A stretch of DNA of 64,000 bases, taken from contig NC_034410.1 of assembly GCF_002078875.1 (NCBI RefSeq), forward strand, positions 38,874,797-38,938,796, read 5' to 3'. Under the pieces are notes generated by a model. It worked only from the letters and a program-made list of their open reading frames with translations, was not told where the DNA came from and did not search any database. Within the stretch, counting starts at the first letter, position 1; every line of letters starts with the position of its first letter. Below are positions 24,501 through 35,210 of this stretch, piece after piece. The position numbers and the translations under genes are program-made. The stretch is from Numida meleagris (lineage: Eukaryota; Chordata; Aves; Galliformes; Numididae).

Positions 24501-27500
24501 CCTATTGGTCTTATCTAGGATGTCAGTTCCTAATATTCTTGTAATTTCCTTTGGAAAAGACAGAAGAGAAGTGTCTAATAAAGTAATTACACAAGTAATT
24601 GTTCCAGAGCACTTATTGTAGGGTTAGCAGAATGGATAACTTGGATGCTTATAAAATCTGTATAAATATAGTAAAGTATGTAAAATGTAATGTTTCTTAT
24701 TGGAAAGTAATAGAAATGGAAATTGATTTCATAGAAAGCAGACAAAATACTTTTTTTTTCTGTACAATTATTTTGTTATTGTGGGACATCAGTATAATAA
24801 TATCATCACAAACAGCAGGCGTCTTGCTTTTGCTTGGTTCGAAGAAGATAGGGGTTTTCTCAGTACCAGGTCTGCTTAGGTTAATGTACAGCTGCTTTAT
24901 CTCTAATTATAGCTGTTTAGTTTTTTGACTACCTTCCAGACAAAGCTCTCACCTTACTGAAAACATTTACTAGATCAATTCAAGTAGACTGTGTCTTCAG
25001 GAACATACCCTCTAGCTCTCAGGCTTGCATTCTGTTTTTAAGTGTGCTAAATTCTGCTTCGGTGGAGCACTGTTTATCATATGTTGAGCTGTGAACTGAC
25101 TTTCATGAGAACACAAGGTAATTTAAGAGTTATTACCGCTCAGGGCTTGAATTCTGAATACTTTCACACACACACAGGAGGATATGAGGACTCAGGTTTC
25201 ACATGCTGACTCAAGAGGACCAGAATTTAAACTCTGGAAACCAGATTTCAAATGAGCTGGATACAGGTAGATCAAAGGAAAGTATCTTTTGGAGGTTGAG
25301 AAAGGATTAAGCTGCTGATGAAGAAGTAAAAACAAAATCTCTCAGATTGCTATTGGACTCTGATTTCAGCACTTTTCTGCAGCTAAGAGTTCCCCTCATA
25401 CAAAAAGAGCTGAATAGCTGAACAGATAAGATCACACACTACGAGTGAATGTGATTTACTGTATGAGGGATAATATTGTTTCTTAGAGTTGAGTGCAAAA
25501 GTTAAACTGTCCAAAAGGACAATTGCAGTTTAGCAGTCCAGTTTCTTCCCCCTGGCATTTGAATCTCATGTTTCAGAATCAAATCATTTACTCTAAAAAA
25601 TTTTTCTCTAGCTTTTTCTGAAACATTCCATCAAGTCCAAATGTGCAACAAGTAATAAAGTAGTATAATTTAAAGGTAAATAGGGACAAGCCCATGGCTC
25701 CCATCAGAAGTATCCTAGTCCTAGCTGGGACAGCTGGAACTACGCTGATGCAGAACTCAGTGAAGGACCTCACTCAGTGCTGAAGATGGCACAGAGAGAC
25801 TTCAGCTAAGTCAGACTCACGCCTGCTCTGAACCAGGAATTTAAATTTTGATTATGCGACAGTCACCATTGTAAAGAACAGACATGACATGGGTCTTCAT
25901 CCTAGGATCAAACAGGAGTACTGAGTTAAGAACTGTGTTTACTTGTAGCAAAGGAACAATAACTTATCTTAACTGACCACATATTGACTGTCAAAATTAT
26001 GAACAACTTCACTGTCAGTTAGAAGGCATGAGAAAGGAAACAGGCAGACACACGCTGAGATCTACATGATGCTTGGTACCTTGGTTTGTTTGATCTTAAG
26101 TTACATTATCTTAGTTTGGTGTTGTTGATAGGAATAGATTAGATTGTATCTTCAGCTTTATATTGGGTTGTTTTATTTTGCTGAGCACAACTCAAAACCA
26201 GATTTCCCAAATACGATATCTATTTTTCCAGGTACAATTTTGAGTACTGCTTTTTCAGCAAGCAAATGATAAAAAATACAGATATGCATACAAACTTCAG
26301 CTGCATGTGCTAACTGAATACAAACTAAGCACAAATGGGCTTTTACTGATGTAAATTCTATCATTTGCTTGTACAAGTGACAGTGATAAACAACCGCACA
26401 CACCAGTGATTTGCATTCACGAAGTTGAAGTTTAGCCCTGAATGCATTTTGGGACCGTTAAGTGTCATACTCTGTTGACAGCAGAGTTGACCTGAGAACA
26501 TCAGCTTCTTAATCGAAACATTTCCTTGCAACTTCAGTTTATTTTCTTCATATCCATTACCATGTCTATTTATTTTTAATCTGTCATCAACACATCTAGT
26601 CTTTGAATTGTTAGGCTGAATGTTGTTTTTTGCTGCACTATTGCTAACAAGTTGTCAGACATTACTATTCCAGTATGTTAGTCTAGTTTGGGGTCCAATC
26701 CTACTAATTTTGAAATTACTGGACATCATTCCATTGGCTTTTGGACTGCACACTCCTTGGGGCAGGGATGTGCCTTCCATTGTATTTTACAAGTGTAGTA
26801 CCCAGTGATGGTGTCCAAGAAATACAAATAGTACAATAACCCATTCTTTCAAGGAACAAAAGACTGTCCTTTCATGCATTGATCTTTCATCTACTTGAGT
26901 TTGCCATTCAAAACCAGAATACCATTTGCAGGGTTTTCACTTTCATCAGTTTCCTGGGTTTTTGCATCTTACAGTTTTCTCATGTATCCTCATTAATCTG
27001 CTTCATGAGCCGTTGTTCATACGTCTGTTTTAAACTACAGTTGCGGGTAGAAAAATTAAGCAAAAATACATTTTGTATGTTGCTTTTGGAAAATATATGT
27101 TATCCCCACTCAGAAAATGTTTCTTTAAAATTTCTTCCTTTTTTTTGTCTCTATAGAATCTTGCAAAACCTGAAATAATAAAAATATGGCCTTTATAATT
27201 AAGAAGACATTGATAGCTCCAAAATGCACATCTATTGAATTATTTATGGAATTTAAAATTATTTTGGAAAGAGAAAGTTCAGAAATTCTTTTTCTCTTTC
27301 AAAGCCCAGTTCCTCATTCCACCTTTTGTTGTATTGAGGCTTATCGTAGGCAGAGATAACTAAGTCAGACTCTGTCCTAAAGATTAATTAAAATGTTTTA
27401 TTTATACTGTTTAAACAAATACAGCCTAGCTCAGTGGGTTCAGCCACTTGCAAATTAAGATCTGAATACAGTGGACAAAACTTTAAGACTCTCCCAGCAG

Positions 27501-27948
27501 CTGAATAGAAGAGTAATCAATCATGTACATATTTGTTACAGGGTTTTAGTCTTAAGAAGGTGTAATGTATTGCATTTAGTCTTATTTATGCTTTATGCAT
27601 GCTTTTTTCCTTTATGTTTTAGTGTGCTTACTTTTTTATATAAGAAATTTGGTGGATTTGAATGTATTTCTAATCTAACGAAGGAACACGGAGAGAATGG
27701 GGCTGTATCTCAGCAGGGCCACAGAATGAGCAGAAACTGAAAGTTAAGTCAAATCGAGCAGCATGCATTAACTTAAAAAGTAAAATCAGAAACATTTTAA
27801 GAAAGCGTTTTTGTGCATATTGTTTACACAGATGCCACCACATGGATTACTCATATATTTTCATAATAAGAAAATTCTCCAGACTTCAGTTTTAACAGTT
27901 TTAAACAAAATGTATCACCCCAGCTCAAATCTTCATTTGCACATGCAC
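18501..27948. other. AT-rich gene-free stretch
   Basis: Nearly 9.5 kb with no supported exon, RNA gene or confident transposon. There is one perfect tandem duplication at 19041-19074. Open frames are at most about 113 codons, lie on both strands without pattern and show no protein motif. Unrecognised diverged repeats are likely. Confidence 0.5.
19041..19074. repeat. Perfect 17-bp tandem duplication
   Basis: gaatcttgtattattca is repeated twice head to tail at 19041-19057 and 19058-19074. Confidence 0.9.
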
Positions 27949-28483
27949 AAGGGCTGCTCTGAAAGTAATGCCTTTTATTTCATTATGTTGCCCCTAAGAC
28001 GTCAGAGGCAGCTGTTAGTGGTATGGTAGTAGAGGCTGAACCTTCTCACCAGTATTGTTTCATTTTAGTGTGGTGCAACAGCTGACCGCAGAGGGGCTGA
28101 TAAAATGGCACCTTACATGGAAGTGTAAATGAAGTGAAGGTGTGTCACTGAATTCCTCTACACAGAAAACATGGCACTGACATTCATCAATGCTTGCTGA
28201 ACATTTATGGAGACCAAACACTGGATGTGAGCACAGTGAGGTGCGGGTGGTGCATTTCAGCAGTGCTGACAATGACAGTGGGTCACCTCCGCTGGTGCAG
28301 ATTTTCATGAGCACAGCATGCAAGCTCTTGTTCATTGCTGGTGAAAATGTGTAGCTAATGGAGGTGACTGTGTCAAAAAATAGTGTTTTGTAGCAGAGAG
28401 TTTGTTCTATCAGATATTGTTATTGTACTTTTTGTTGTAGTTTCCACAGAAATAAATAGGAGGCATTACTTTCAGAACAACTT
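27949..28483 (+). mobile_element. Mariner-type DNA transposon remnant (Galluhop-like)
   Basis: The left end 'gctgctctgaaagtaatgcc' and the right end 'ggcattactttcagaacaac' are inverted copies, as in mariner terminal inverted repeats, and match from memory the chicken Galluhop family. Between them the + strand holds a broken mariner transposase N-terminal region: near 28125-28350 decayed pieces of the helix-turn-helix domain are visible (for example 'HFSSADND', 'SGSPPLVQIF', 'LLFIAGEN'), with stops and frameshifts. The catalytic DDE/D region is absent, so this is a short internally deleted copy of about 535 bp that could only have moved with transposase from elsewhere. The minus frame at 28060-28335 is antisense noise. 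Confidence 0.88.
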
Positions 28484-29564
28484 TTGTATATATGCAATCT
28501 ACCGCTACTACTACAAAAAAAATATGTTACTTGCACATTAAACTCCTATAATTCTGTTTACTATAAGAGACAGAAGTGGGAAGAAAGGGATGGGTGGAAC
28601 TAATAACATAAGTGCTCTGGACATTCTCCTTAGCTCCTGGTGTGTCCCAGCTCTAAGGCTGTTTCTGTAGGACCCGCATATTAGAAATAAAATGTAGAAA
28701 CACTTCATAGCATGGAAAACTGAAAGTCCTGCACTAATTCCTACAGAAATCTCCTGAGCGCTTTATGCAGCAGAGCTACGTGTTGTGTGTGTGCTTCAGA
28801 TCAGCTGGTAAAGCAGAAAAGCTGAAGGTCAGCCCCAACACCAACCTCAAGGCCTAGTCCCTGTAGTGTCTGTCTGCCCCATTTAATGAGACTCTGAACT
28901 ACAGTGGCCCAGTCCATCCACACCAACCTCTGCCTGCCTCTGGATATAGTATCCCTCACAGAGTATTCTCATGCCTGTACTCCTGAAGGATTAATCTCTG
29001 TCAATGGTGATTTGATCACCATGAAGAAATAATGACTGTTTATTTTTCCCTTGTTTAAGTGTATCGTCCTTTTGCTTATGTGTTACTAACAAATTATTAT
29101 AGTGATAAACTACCTTCTTCCCCATTTTGTAAAATAAGTGAACTCAGTGGATGTTTTCCTTTTCAAACAACAGAAAATTAGATGAAATTATTCAAACTGG
29201 CACAGCTCCAGGCTTCCACAGGAACTGAGAAGATGGCAACATCACCCAGTGCAATGCAGATGTTTTGAGGTCGTGTGGAACATACTTCTGTATGACAGTG
29301 CTGCTCTCCCGTTTACCTCCTTGGACCAGTTGGGTAAGGTCTTCTGTCTCACTCGGAGATGTCCTGGCCAACGGTGAGCTCAAGTCAACTTGCTGAAAAG
29401 TCAGCAGAAACAGCTGCTGCTTCTTCCACCTCACACAGCAGTTTAGAGCAAAATAAAGCCCTTCACCCCGCGGAAGAGCTACTTCTGTGCTCAAACCATG
29501 ACATTCTTGTGGAAAGTGAGTGAAGAGTTCACGTGCCCATTGCTCTCTTGGGCAAGGAGGAATG

Positions 29565-29593
29565 AAACATTCCGGCTATGACCGGAATGGTTT
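29565..29593. repeat. Short inverted repeat with paired CCGGAA motifs
   Basis: attccgg (29569-29575) and ccggaat (29582-29588) form perfect arms around a 6-base loop; flanking aaac/gttt extends the pairing with one bulge. The arms hold two ETS-core-like CCGGAA motifs in opposite orientation. No function is shown. Confidence 0.6.
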
Positions 29594-30727
29594 TATTTGT
29601 CACTTACATGGAGTATGAACTGCAAGGAGCTGTGTTCATTTTTAAAAGTTGTGAAGCTTATCAATTCTATTTTGACGGCTTTCTAGAAAAGGAGATCAGG
29701 ACACCTCCCGAGGGCTATGGAATTTTTTGTCCCAAAGAAAGGGATGGAGATAAGTCTTTAAAAAGCTGAAAAATGTCACTCAAGTCTGGAGTTGTGTATT
29801 TATTCTTTGTGGCTTCAGTACTTGTGAGTGAAAATGTTAGAATGCAGGGGAGAATCGATATTATCAAATTTGTGGGTGGAAATCTAGAAGGCGAGATACT
29901 TTTGAAAACGCAGCTTGTAATGTATCAATTTTCGCATCAGACTGTGCAAAGAATGGTGGAATTCAAGCAGTATTTTCAGCTTTTCCTCTTTGAGAATAAT
30001 CACAGCATGTCTTTACATCTCCATGCAACAGAATTCTTTTAGGATAGCCTTACTAAGCACATACAATAGATAGACTTTCTGAGACAGAAAGTACCTGCAC
30101 AGATAGATCTCAAAAGCTTTGGGAGCCCCCAGATTTGCATACTTGCAGTACCTTAGAGAACAGAAACGGAGATCGATGGGTGGGAAAATGACTCAATGAA
30201 CATCTGTGTCAGCCACTTTGAAATGTATAGTACAGAGGGAATTATCGATAAGGTCAGAGTCTTCATGTGAAGGCAACTCTGTTTGCAACTCTGAAGTAAG
30301 AAATGAAATAGCTTGGAATGCAATTTGACAGATACAGTGGTGAGTGAGGCCCCAAGGAGCTTGCACTGACAACAGGAAACCTTTGGTTTGAATTGTCTAA
30401 GGTTGGTAAAAGGTCAAAATTATTCAAATGCTGAATATAGCAGGTAGGTGAATCCTAAACAAACATAGATGAAGCACTGGAAAGCCAAATGCTGCATGTC
30501 TCATACAGTGGTAGGTGCATTTTTGTGAAGTTTACATACGTCCTTTTAACTCGCAGTAGCCATTTTTGTACATTTTACATACAACGTTTTCAGTTTATAC
30601 ATATTAACATAAATATGTGCTTGAAAAAGACTTGAAATTATCTTTGAACAAGAATTGTTATGTGAATAAACATTTGTAAATATTTAGTTAGTTTGTGAGC
30701 AGTTATTTTAAATCTGCTCATAGGAAA

Positions 30728-30773
30728 GTGACAAATTTTAAATGAAACAAGTGACAAATTTTAAATGAAACAA
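30728..30773. repeat. Perfect 23-bp tandem duplication plus partial third copy
   Basis: gtgacaaattttaaatgaaacaa occurs at 30728-30750 and 30751-30773, followed by a partial copy (atgacaaa). Confidence 0.9.
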
Positions 30774-32218
30774 ATGACAAATAAGCCAAAGAAGAGACCT
30801 TGGAAAGAGCATGCATGTTTTCTAATCTGCCACTGAACTACTTTGTGATCTTAGATGAATCACTGAATTCATGTATGACTTCCTACCATTTCTAGCCTTA
30901 TTAATTAGGACTATAGAGGATTCCCCTGCCACATGGCCTGTACCTTGTAGCGTATTATCATCTGATCATAATCAAGAATAACAATGCAAAAATGAAACTT
31001 GATTCTAGAAGAAGAAATCTTTGCCCCTTTCCATCAAATCATTCTGATACATCGCCCGTAACTAAACTCAAGGTTTTAATTAAATTAATAGTCTCATCAC
31101 TCACAAATTTTCATTTTTTGAGACACAAAGAGTGCAGTTGTTCTTGAAAACTTTCCCATTTTAAAATGTTGATGTCTCTTGAATCTATTCAGTCACCTAC
31201 AGCTGTTTTAGAGCACAGCCCACATCTGCAAAATATGCACGAGCATGAAGCATGTGCTAACAAATTGTAGTATTGATTTCACCAGCAGTATTTTAATGTC
31301 ATTTCTCCTGAAAAATGAGTGATAGGTCTGGGCTCCAAAACTCTTCATACACATTGTGTGTGATAATAGACAGTCTGTATTCTGTAATATGCCTTGTTAT
31401 TCTAGAGTAGAATCTAAACTATGTGCTGTTTTACCACAAGAGCAAAGAATCCGTGCTTTTTTTCACACTGTCAATACATCTGAAAAGCATTCAATGTGAT
31501 ATTATTTTCTTATGAACATAGCCTTGCTGGTGTGGAATGACTCGCTTTCCAGTGAGACTCCCTGGTTTCTGCTTGTCAACGCATTGTCTTCCAGTAGAGT
31601 TCACATAGGACTCTGGCTTGCCATTCATCCACTGCAGATTCCAATATTATTCTGCAGACTTGCGATTTGAGTTCGACATCCATACTAAGTTAGCTAAAGC
31701 TACTGAAAACTCGTCATTATGCAATAATGATGAGCTGCTCAGCTGTGTGGCTTGTTACATTGCTAGGGTCTGTAGTACACTCCTCTCTCCATGCTTACCA
31801 AAAATAACTCAGGTCAAAACTTCACTTCCTTCTGCTTGGACCTGAGGAACCTGATACTTCTCAGAAAGACCACAGAGAAGACTGGAAAGAGGTCATTTTT
31901 CTTATCTCCTTAGCCTGCTGGTGCAGATTTCCAATCTGTCCAGGAGTTTCTGTTTGTATCCCAAAGTAAGTTTGGCATAAGACCATCGTTCCTTCCATGG
32001 AAATTTGTGATGTTTTTTTTAGACCTTTCTCATGCCTGACAAAATACATTCTACTTAAGATTATCTTGAAATCCAGTAAATAATGCAGCTGGGCAGAAAC
32101 CTGGTCTGTGTGGAGAACAGCTGGGAGCACTGTTGTATTTAATTATTTGTAATAATTTTTAATAATTTTATTTTTCCGGGGCCATGCTAAACCTTTTCTG
32201 CTACAAAAGGGAAAGATG

Positions 32219-32262
32219 AAAAAAAGAAAAAAAGAAAAAAGAAAAAAAGAAGGAAAGTTTTG
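32219..32262. repeat. A-rich (A3-7 G)n low-complexity tract
   Basis: Runs of three to seven A residues are separated by single G residues. It is a simple-sequence tract with no gene. Confidence 0.85.
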
Positions 32263-33431
32263 ATTTGAAAAGCCAAGTATGGATCTTTGTGCTGACTTTC
32301 ATATACTCCAGGACCTGCCCTTCTCTTTATACATGATCACGTATGCTCCAAACATCTAAGAAACTTCTGTTGATGCTGGGGGTTAAAATTCCTAGGATTA
32401 GAAGCAGAGCTTTCTGAGTCAAGGGCCCCCACCTCTGGAATTAGTTTTCCTTGGTTTCCTGCCAACGTCCAGCTCCAGTAAGCTTCAGAACACATGGGGG
32501 AATGTTTATATTTGGGTTAGCTTCTCTCTATTTTTAGATGGTTTGGTTTTGCTTTGAATTTTACTCTACAGATCTGAAGACGGTAGATTGGCAATTGTTA
32601 TTTTCTAACAGAATTATTTAATGTTACCCATCACGAGAAGGTTCCTGCGTCATTTATCAGTAATCGTGTAAGAGCGTGTTGCATCCTGTGAACGAACGTT
32701 TGTATCCTTACTTCCACGTCACCATTTTCCAACCTGTGCTACTGGGAGTACGTTGAGCCAAGCTGGAAAAGCTCTCAACCCCAGACTGTTGTTCCCTGTG
32801 TGTGTTGTTGGCCCTGCTTTGTGGAGGGAGCAGGTGACCGCATGGACTGACTGAGGTTGTGTGATTTGCTACCTACGTGGGCTCCTGCTTCGCATTGGGC
32901 AGTTCTGCAGCAAATGTCATCTTTGTCATAAGGAAGAATGTTTAAATCTTTTTACCTCAAAATGTGGACAATACTTAAATGATTACTGTAGTACGATTGT
33001 AAGTAGTATAAAGCATTTGATTATAAATTTCAGTATTTCGGGCTTGTCTTATTACTTACCTCAATTTTAGATGCTGATGCTTGTAGTTTCAGTAAAAATA
33101 CTTCATATTTGCACCAAGACAGTAAGGCCCACAAATATTTCTTACGCTTTAAGAACAATATACAAGAATCTTTAGAGATGTGTGTTTTTAAGATGTCTTT
33201 TCTCCTAGTATATTGTTACAGCTGCTGAGGTGCAAACACTCAGGTTCCCACAGTAACAGTTCAGCTGAGAAACAACAGAACCCAAGGTGAAGAACACAAG
33301 GCATCCTGCAACACCTGGGAATACCGATCAGCCCTGAGGGAATGGCCCAGTGCCTCTGTGGAGCAGAGAGTGCCTCCTGGAGAGGTTGGTACATACATCA
33401 GATGGATCAGGGATAGATCACATGTGTACCT

Positions 33432-33605
33432 AGAATCATAGAATGGCTGAGACTGGGGAGGGCCTTAAAGATTATCCTGTTCCAAACTCCCTGCTGGGGC
33501 ACAGTTGCCACCATTAGGTCAGGCTGCCCAGAGCCCCATCCAGCCTGGCCTTGAACTCCTCCACAGATGGGGCACTCACAACTGTGGACTCTCCAGAAAG
33601 GTTTC
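33432..33605 (-). mobile_element. CR1 LINE 3' end (antisense)
   Basis: 'gaatcatagaatggctgaga', 'agggccttaaagattatcct', 'agagccccatccagcctggc' and 'cttgaactcctccacagatg' form the reversed CR1 3' end beginning at its octamer terminus. Confidence 0.95.
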
Positions 33606-33725
33606 CAGTTAACTTTCAAGGCAGCTGCTTATCAGGACCATGTGGTGTTACATTTAGAGGTGCAGACACCTGGGCGTGTCCTGATTGAGTAATGGTCAGG
33701 TTTGCTCTTGCCATTCATTAAGGCT

Positions 33726-33956
33726 AGCAAAGACTTCTGAGGTCATGAAGTCCAACCACAGATCCACCCCCACCACGCCCACTGACCACATCCCACAGTG
33801 CCACATCTACGCATTTCTTGAACACCGCCAGGGACAGTGACTCTACCACCTCCCTGGGCAGCCTGTGCCAGTGTCTCACCGCTCTTTTGGGGAAGAAATT
33901 GATATAATAATATCCAGCCTTAACCTCCCTTGGTGTAACTTGAGACCGATGAGAAA
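33726..33956 (-). mobile_element. CR1 LINE 3'-end fragment (antisense, second subfamily)
   Basis: 'ggtcatgaagtccaaccaca', 'accacgcccactgaccacat', 'gtgccacatctacgcatttc', 'ttgaacaccgccagggacag' and 'tctaccacctccctgggcag' match a CR1 subfamily different from the one at 33432. It ends about 200 bp before the CpG island. Confidence 0.93.
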
Positions 33957-34778
33957 GGGGAGTGCTGAAGGGTTGGCCCAGCTCAGGCAAAAGCATTTCA
34001 GATACCGCGGGTTTGGTGTAAAACGCTCTTACTGAGGTTGCGTTTTCCCCACGCTGCGCAACTTTGGTGTGAGGAGGAAGCTGACACGAGGAATGAAGTA
34101 ACCATAGGCACACTGTGGCCACGATTGATTTAGGAACTCACCCGCGATTTTTCGGGCTGTGTTTTTGCGGAGCAACCCGGAGGGCCGGCGGCGGGTCCTG
34201 CTGTAGCTTCCCTTGCCGGAATTGGCTCCGTTTCCCTCCTCACTCCGCTCTCGCTGTGCAGTGCTGCGTGGCGCCGGCAGCCTGAACAGAGGGAGCTCCA
34301 GCCCCACGCAGCCGCTCCGGCCGCCGCCAGCAGCTCGGAGCCCCCATCTGCAGGGCGGGTGGTGCTGGGGGGAGGCGAGGGGAAAATAAAATAAAGGCAA
34401 CACCCGGGTCAATGCTCGGCTCCGCTCGCCGCCAGCACCTCGCTCAGGTCTGAAACCGCTTCGCTTTGCTGTATTGCGCTTGCCTGGGCTGGGGGGAGGG
34501 GAGGAAGGGGAGGTTTAACTTTTACTTGACATTAGCGGGTTATTGTCAGCCTCCCCGGGCCGAGCCCCGCGGCCTCCCGCGCCCCCTCGCCCGGCCTCCG
34601 CTCCTCCGCTCAACTTTGTTCAAAGGGCCGCGGCCCACACGGCTTCTCCGGGCCCGGGACACAGACAGCGCCGATAACCCCGCAGCCGCCCGGGGCTGCG
34701 AGTTGGGCTCCGCGGCGGAGAGCGGCTCCGTCCGCGTTCGCTGAGTCGGGGCGGCTGAAGGCCACCGCGCCAAGGACA

Positions 34779-34782
<4 letters not shown>

Positions 34783-34816
<34 letters not shown>
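34783..34816. repeat. (CA)17 microsatellite in the promoter/5' leader
   Basis: Seventeen CA units, preceded by alternating acgcg. It lies about 210 bp upstream of the first coding ATG and inside the CpG island, so it is in either the 5' UTR or the core promoter. Alternating purine-pyrimidine DNA of this kind can adopt Z-form, and length variation could affect transcription; both points are inference. Confidence 0.95.
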
Positions 34817-34818
<2 letters not shown>

Positions 34819-34867
34819 ATACAAAAGTCGGGAGGATCGCGGGGAGAATCGCTGTGCAGCCGGAGCC

Positions 34868-34888
34868 ATGCGTGCCACGGCCTCCTGA
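34868..34888 (+). promoter_or_regulatory. Short upstream ORF in the leader
   Basis: An ATG at 34868 opens six codons (MRATAS) and stops with TGA at 34886-34888, 136 bases before the main ATG. Context is good (gcc before the ATG, C after). If the transcript starts upstream of it, the uORF could damp translation of the main frame. Confidence 0.5.
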
Positions 34889-35024
34889 GGGGGAAAGGCG
34901 GGCGGGGAGGAACGGAGAGAGAGAAAGCAGAAAGGAGGAAAAGAGAGCGGGGAACGCCAAAGAAAGACGCGGGGTGGTGGAAAGTGTTCGCCTGCTTTTG
35001 TCTCGCAATACAGTGAACTGGAAG

Positions 35025-35204
35025 ATGGAGATGGATGTTAAGGGAGTTTCTCCGTGCCCGGAGCCCATCCCCCCGGCGGCGGGGGCTGGCGGCTGCCCGC
35101 ACCAGCGCCCGCACCACCGCGATGGGCAGCCCGCCGAGCCGGCCCCCGCCGCCGACAGCGGCCACCCGGAGCGGCGGCACAGCAGCGACAAAGAGGACAA
35201 AAAG
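35025..35204 (+). CDS. First coding exon of an unrecognised gene (60 codons, phase 0, partial CDS)
   Basis: The ATG at 35025 has A at -3 and G at +4, a strong start context; a second ATG follows two codons later. The exon encodes 60 residues beginning MEMDVKGVSP, then a Pro/Ala/Gly- and His-rich low-complexity stretch, and ends with a charged SSDKEDKK tail. It stops exactly between codons at AAG|GTACGT, a near-perfect vertebrate donor. Frame continuation past the donor to 35768 is GC-rich intron read-through. There is no signal peptide, membrane segment or known domain in these 60 residues; an acidic/lysine end leading into a conserved domain in exon 2 would suit an intracellular or nuclear regulator, but that is inference. 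No continuing exon was found in the remaining 28.8 kb, so intron 1 is probably long. The frame is also open upstream to at least 34812 without an ATG, so non-AUG extension cannot be excluded. Confidence 0.72.
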
Positions 35205-35210
35205 GTACGT
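35205..35210 (+). other. Splice donor of exon 1
   Basis: AAAAAG|GTACGT fits the 5' splice-site consensus and falls exactly at a codon boundary of the frame begun at 35025. Confidence 0.75.

Larger units (their letters stand above)
28484..33431. other. AT-rich sequence without a supported gene
   Basis: Includes a small inverted repeat at 29565-29593, a 23-bp tandem duplication at 30728-30773 and an A/G-rich low-complexity patch at 32219-32262. The 100-codon minus frame at 29192-29494 lies in less AT-rich DNA but shows no known motif. No exon can be supported. Confidence 0.5.

Noticed and set aside
29192..29494. 100-codon minus frame in a less AT-rich patch
   Set aside because: Composition is plausible for coding, but no motif, partner exon or conservation can be shown from the sequence.
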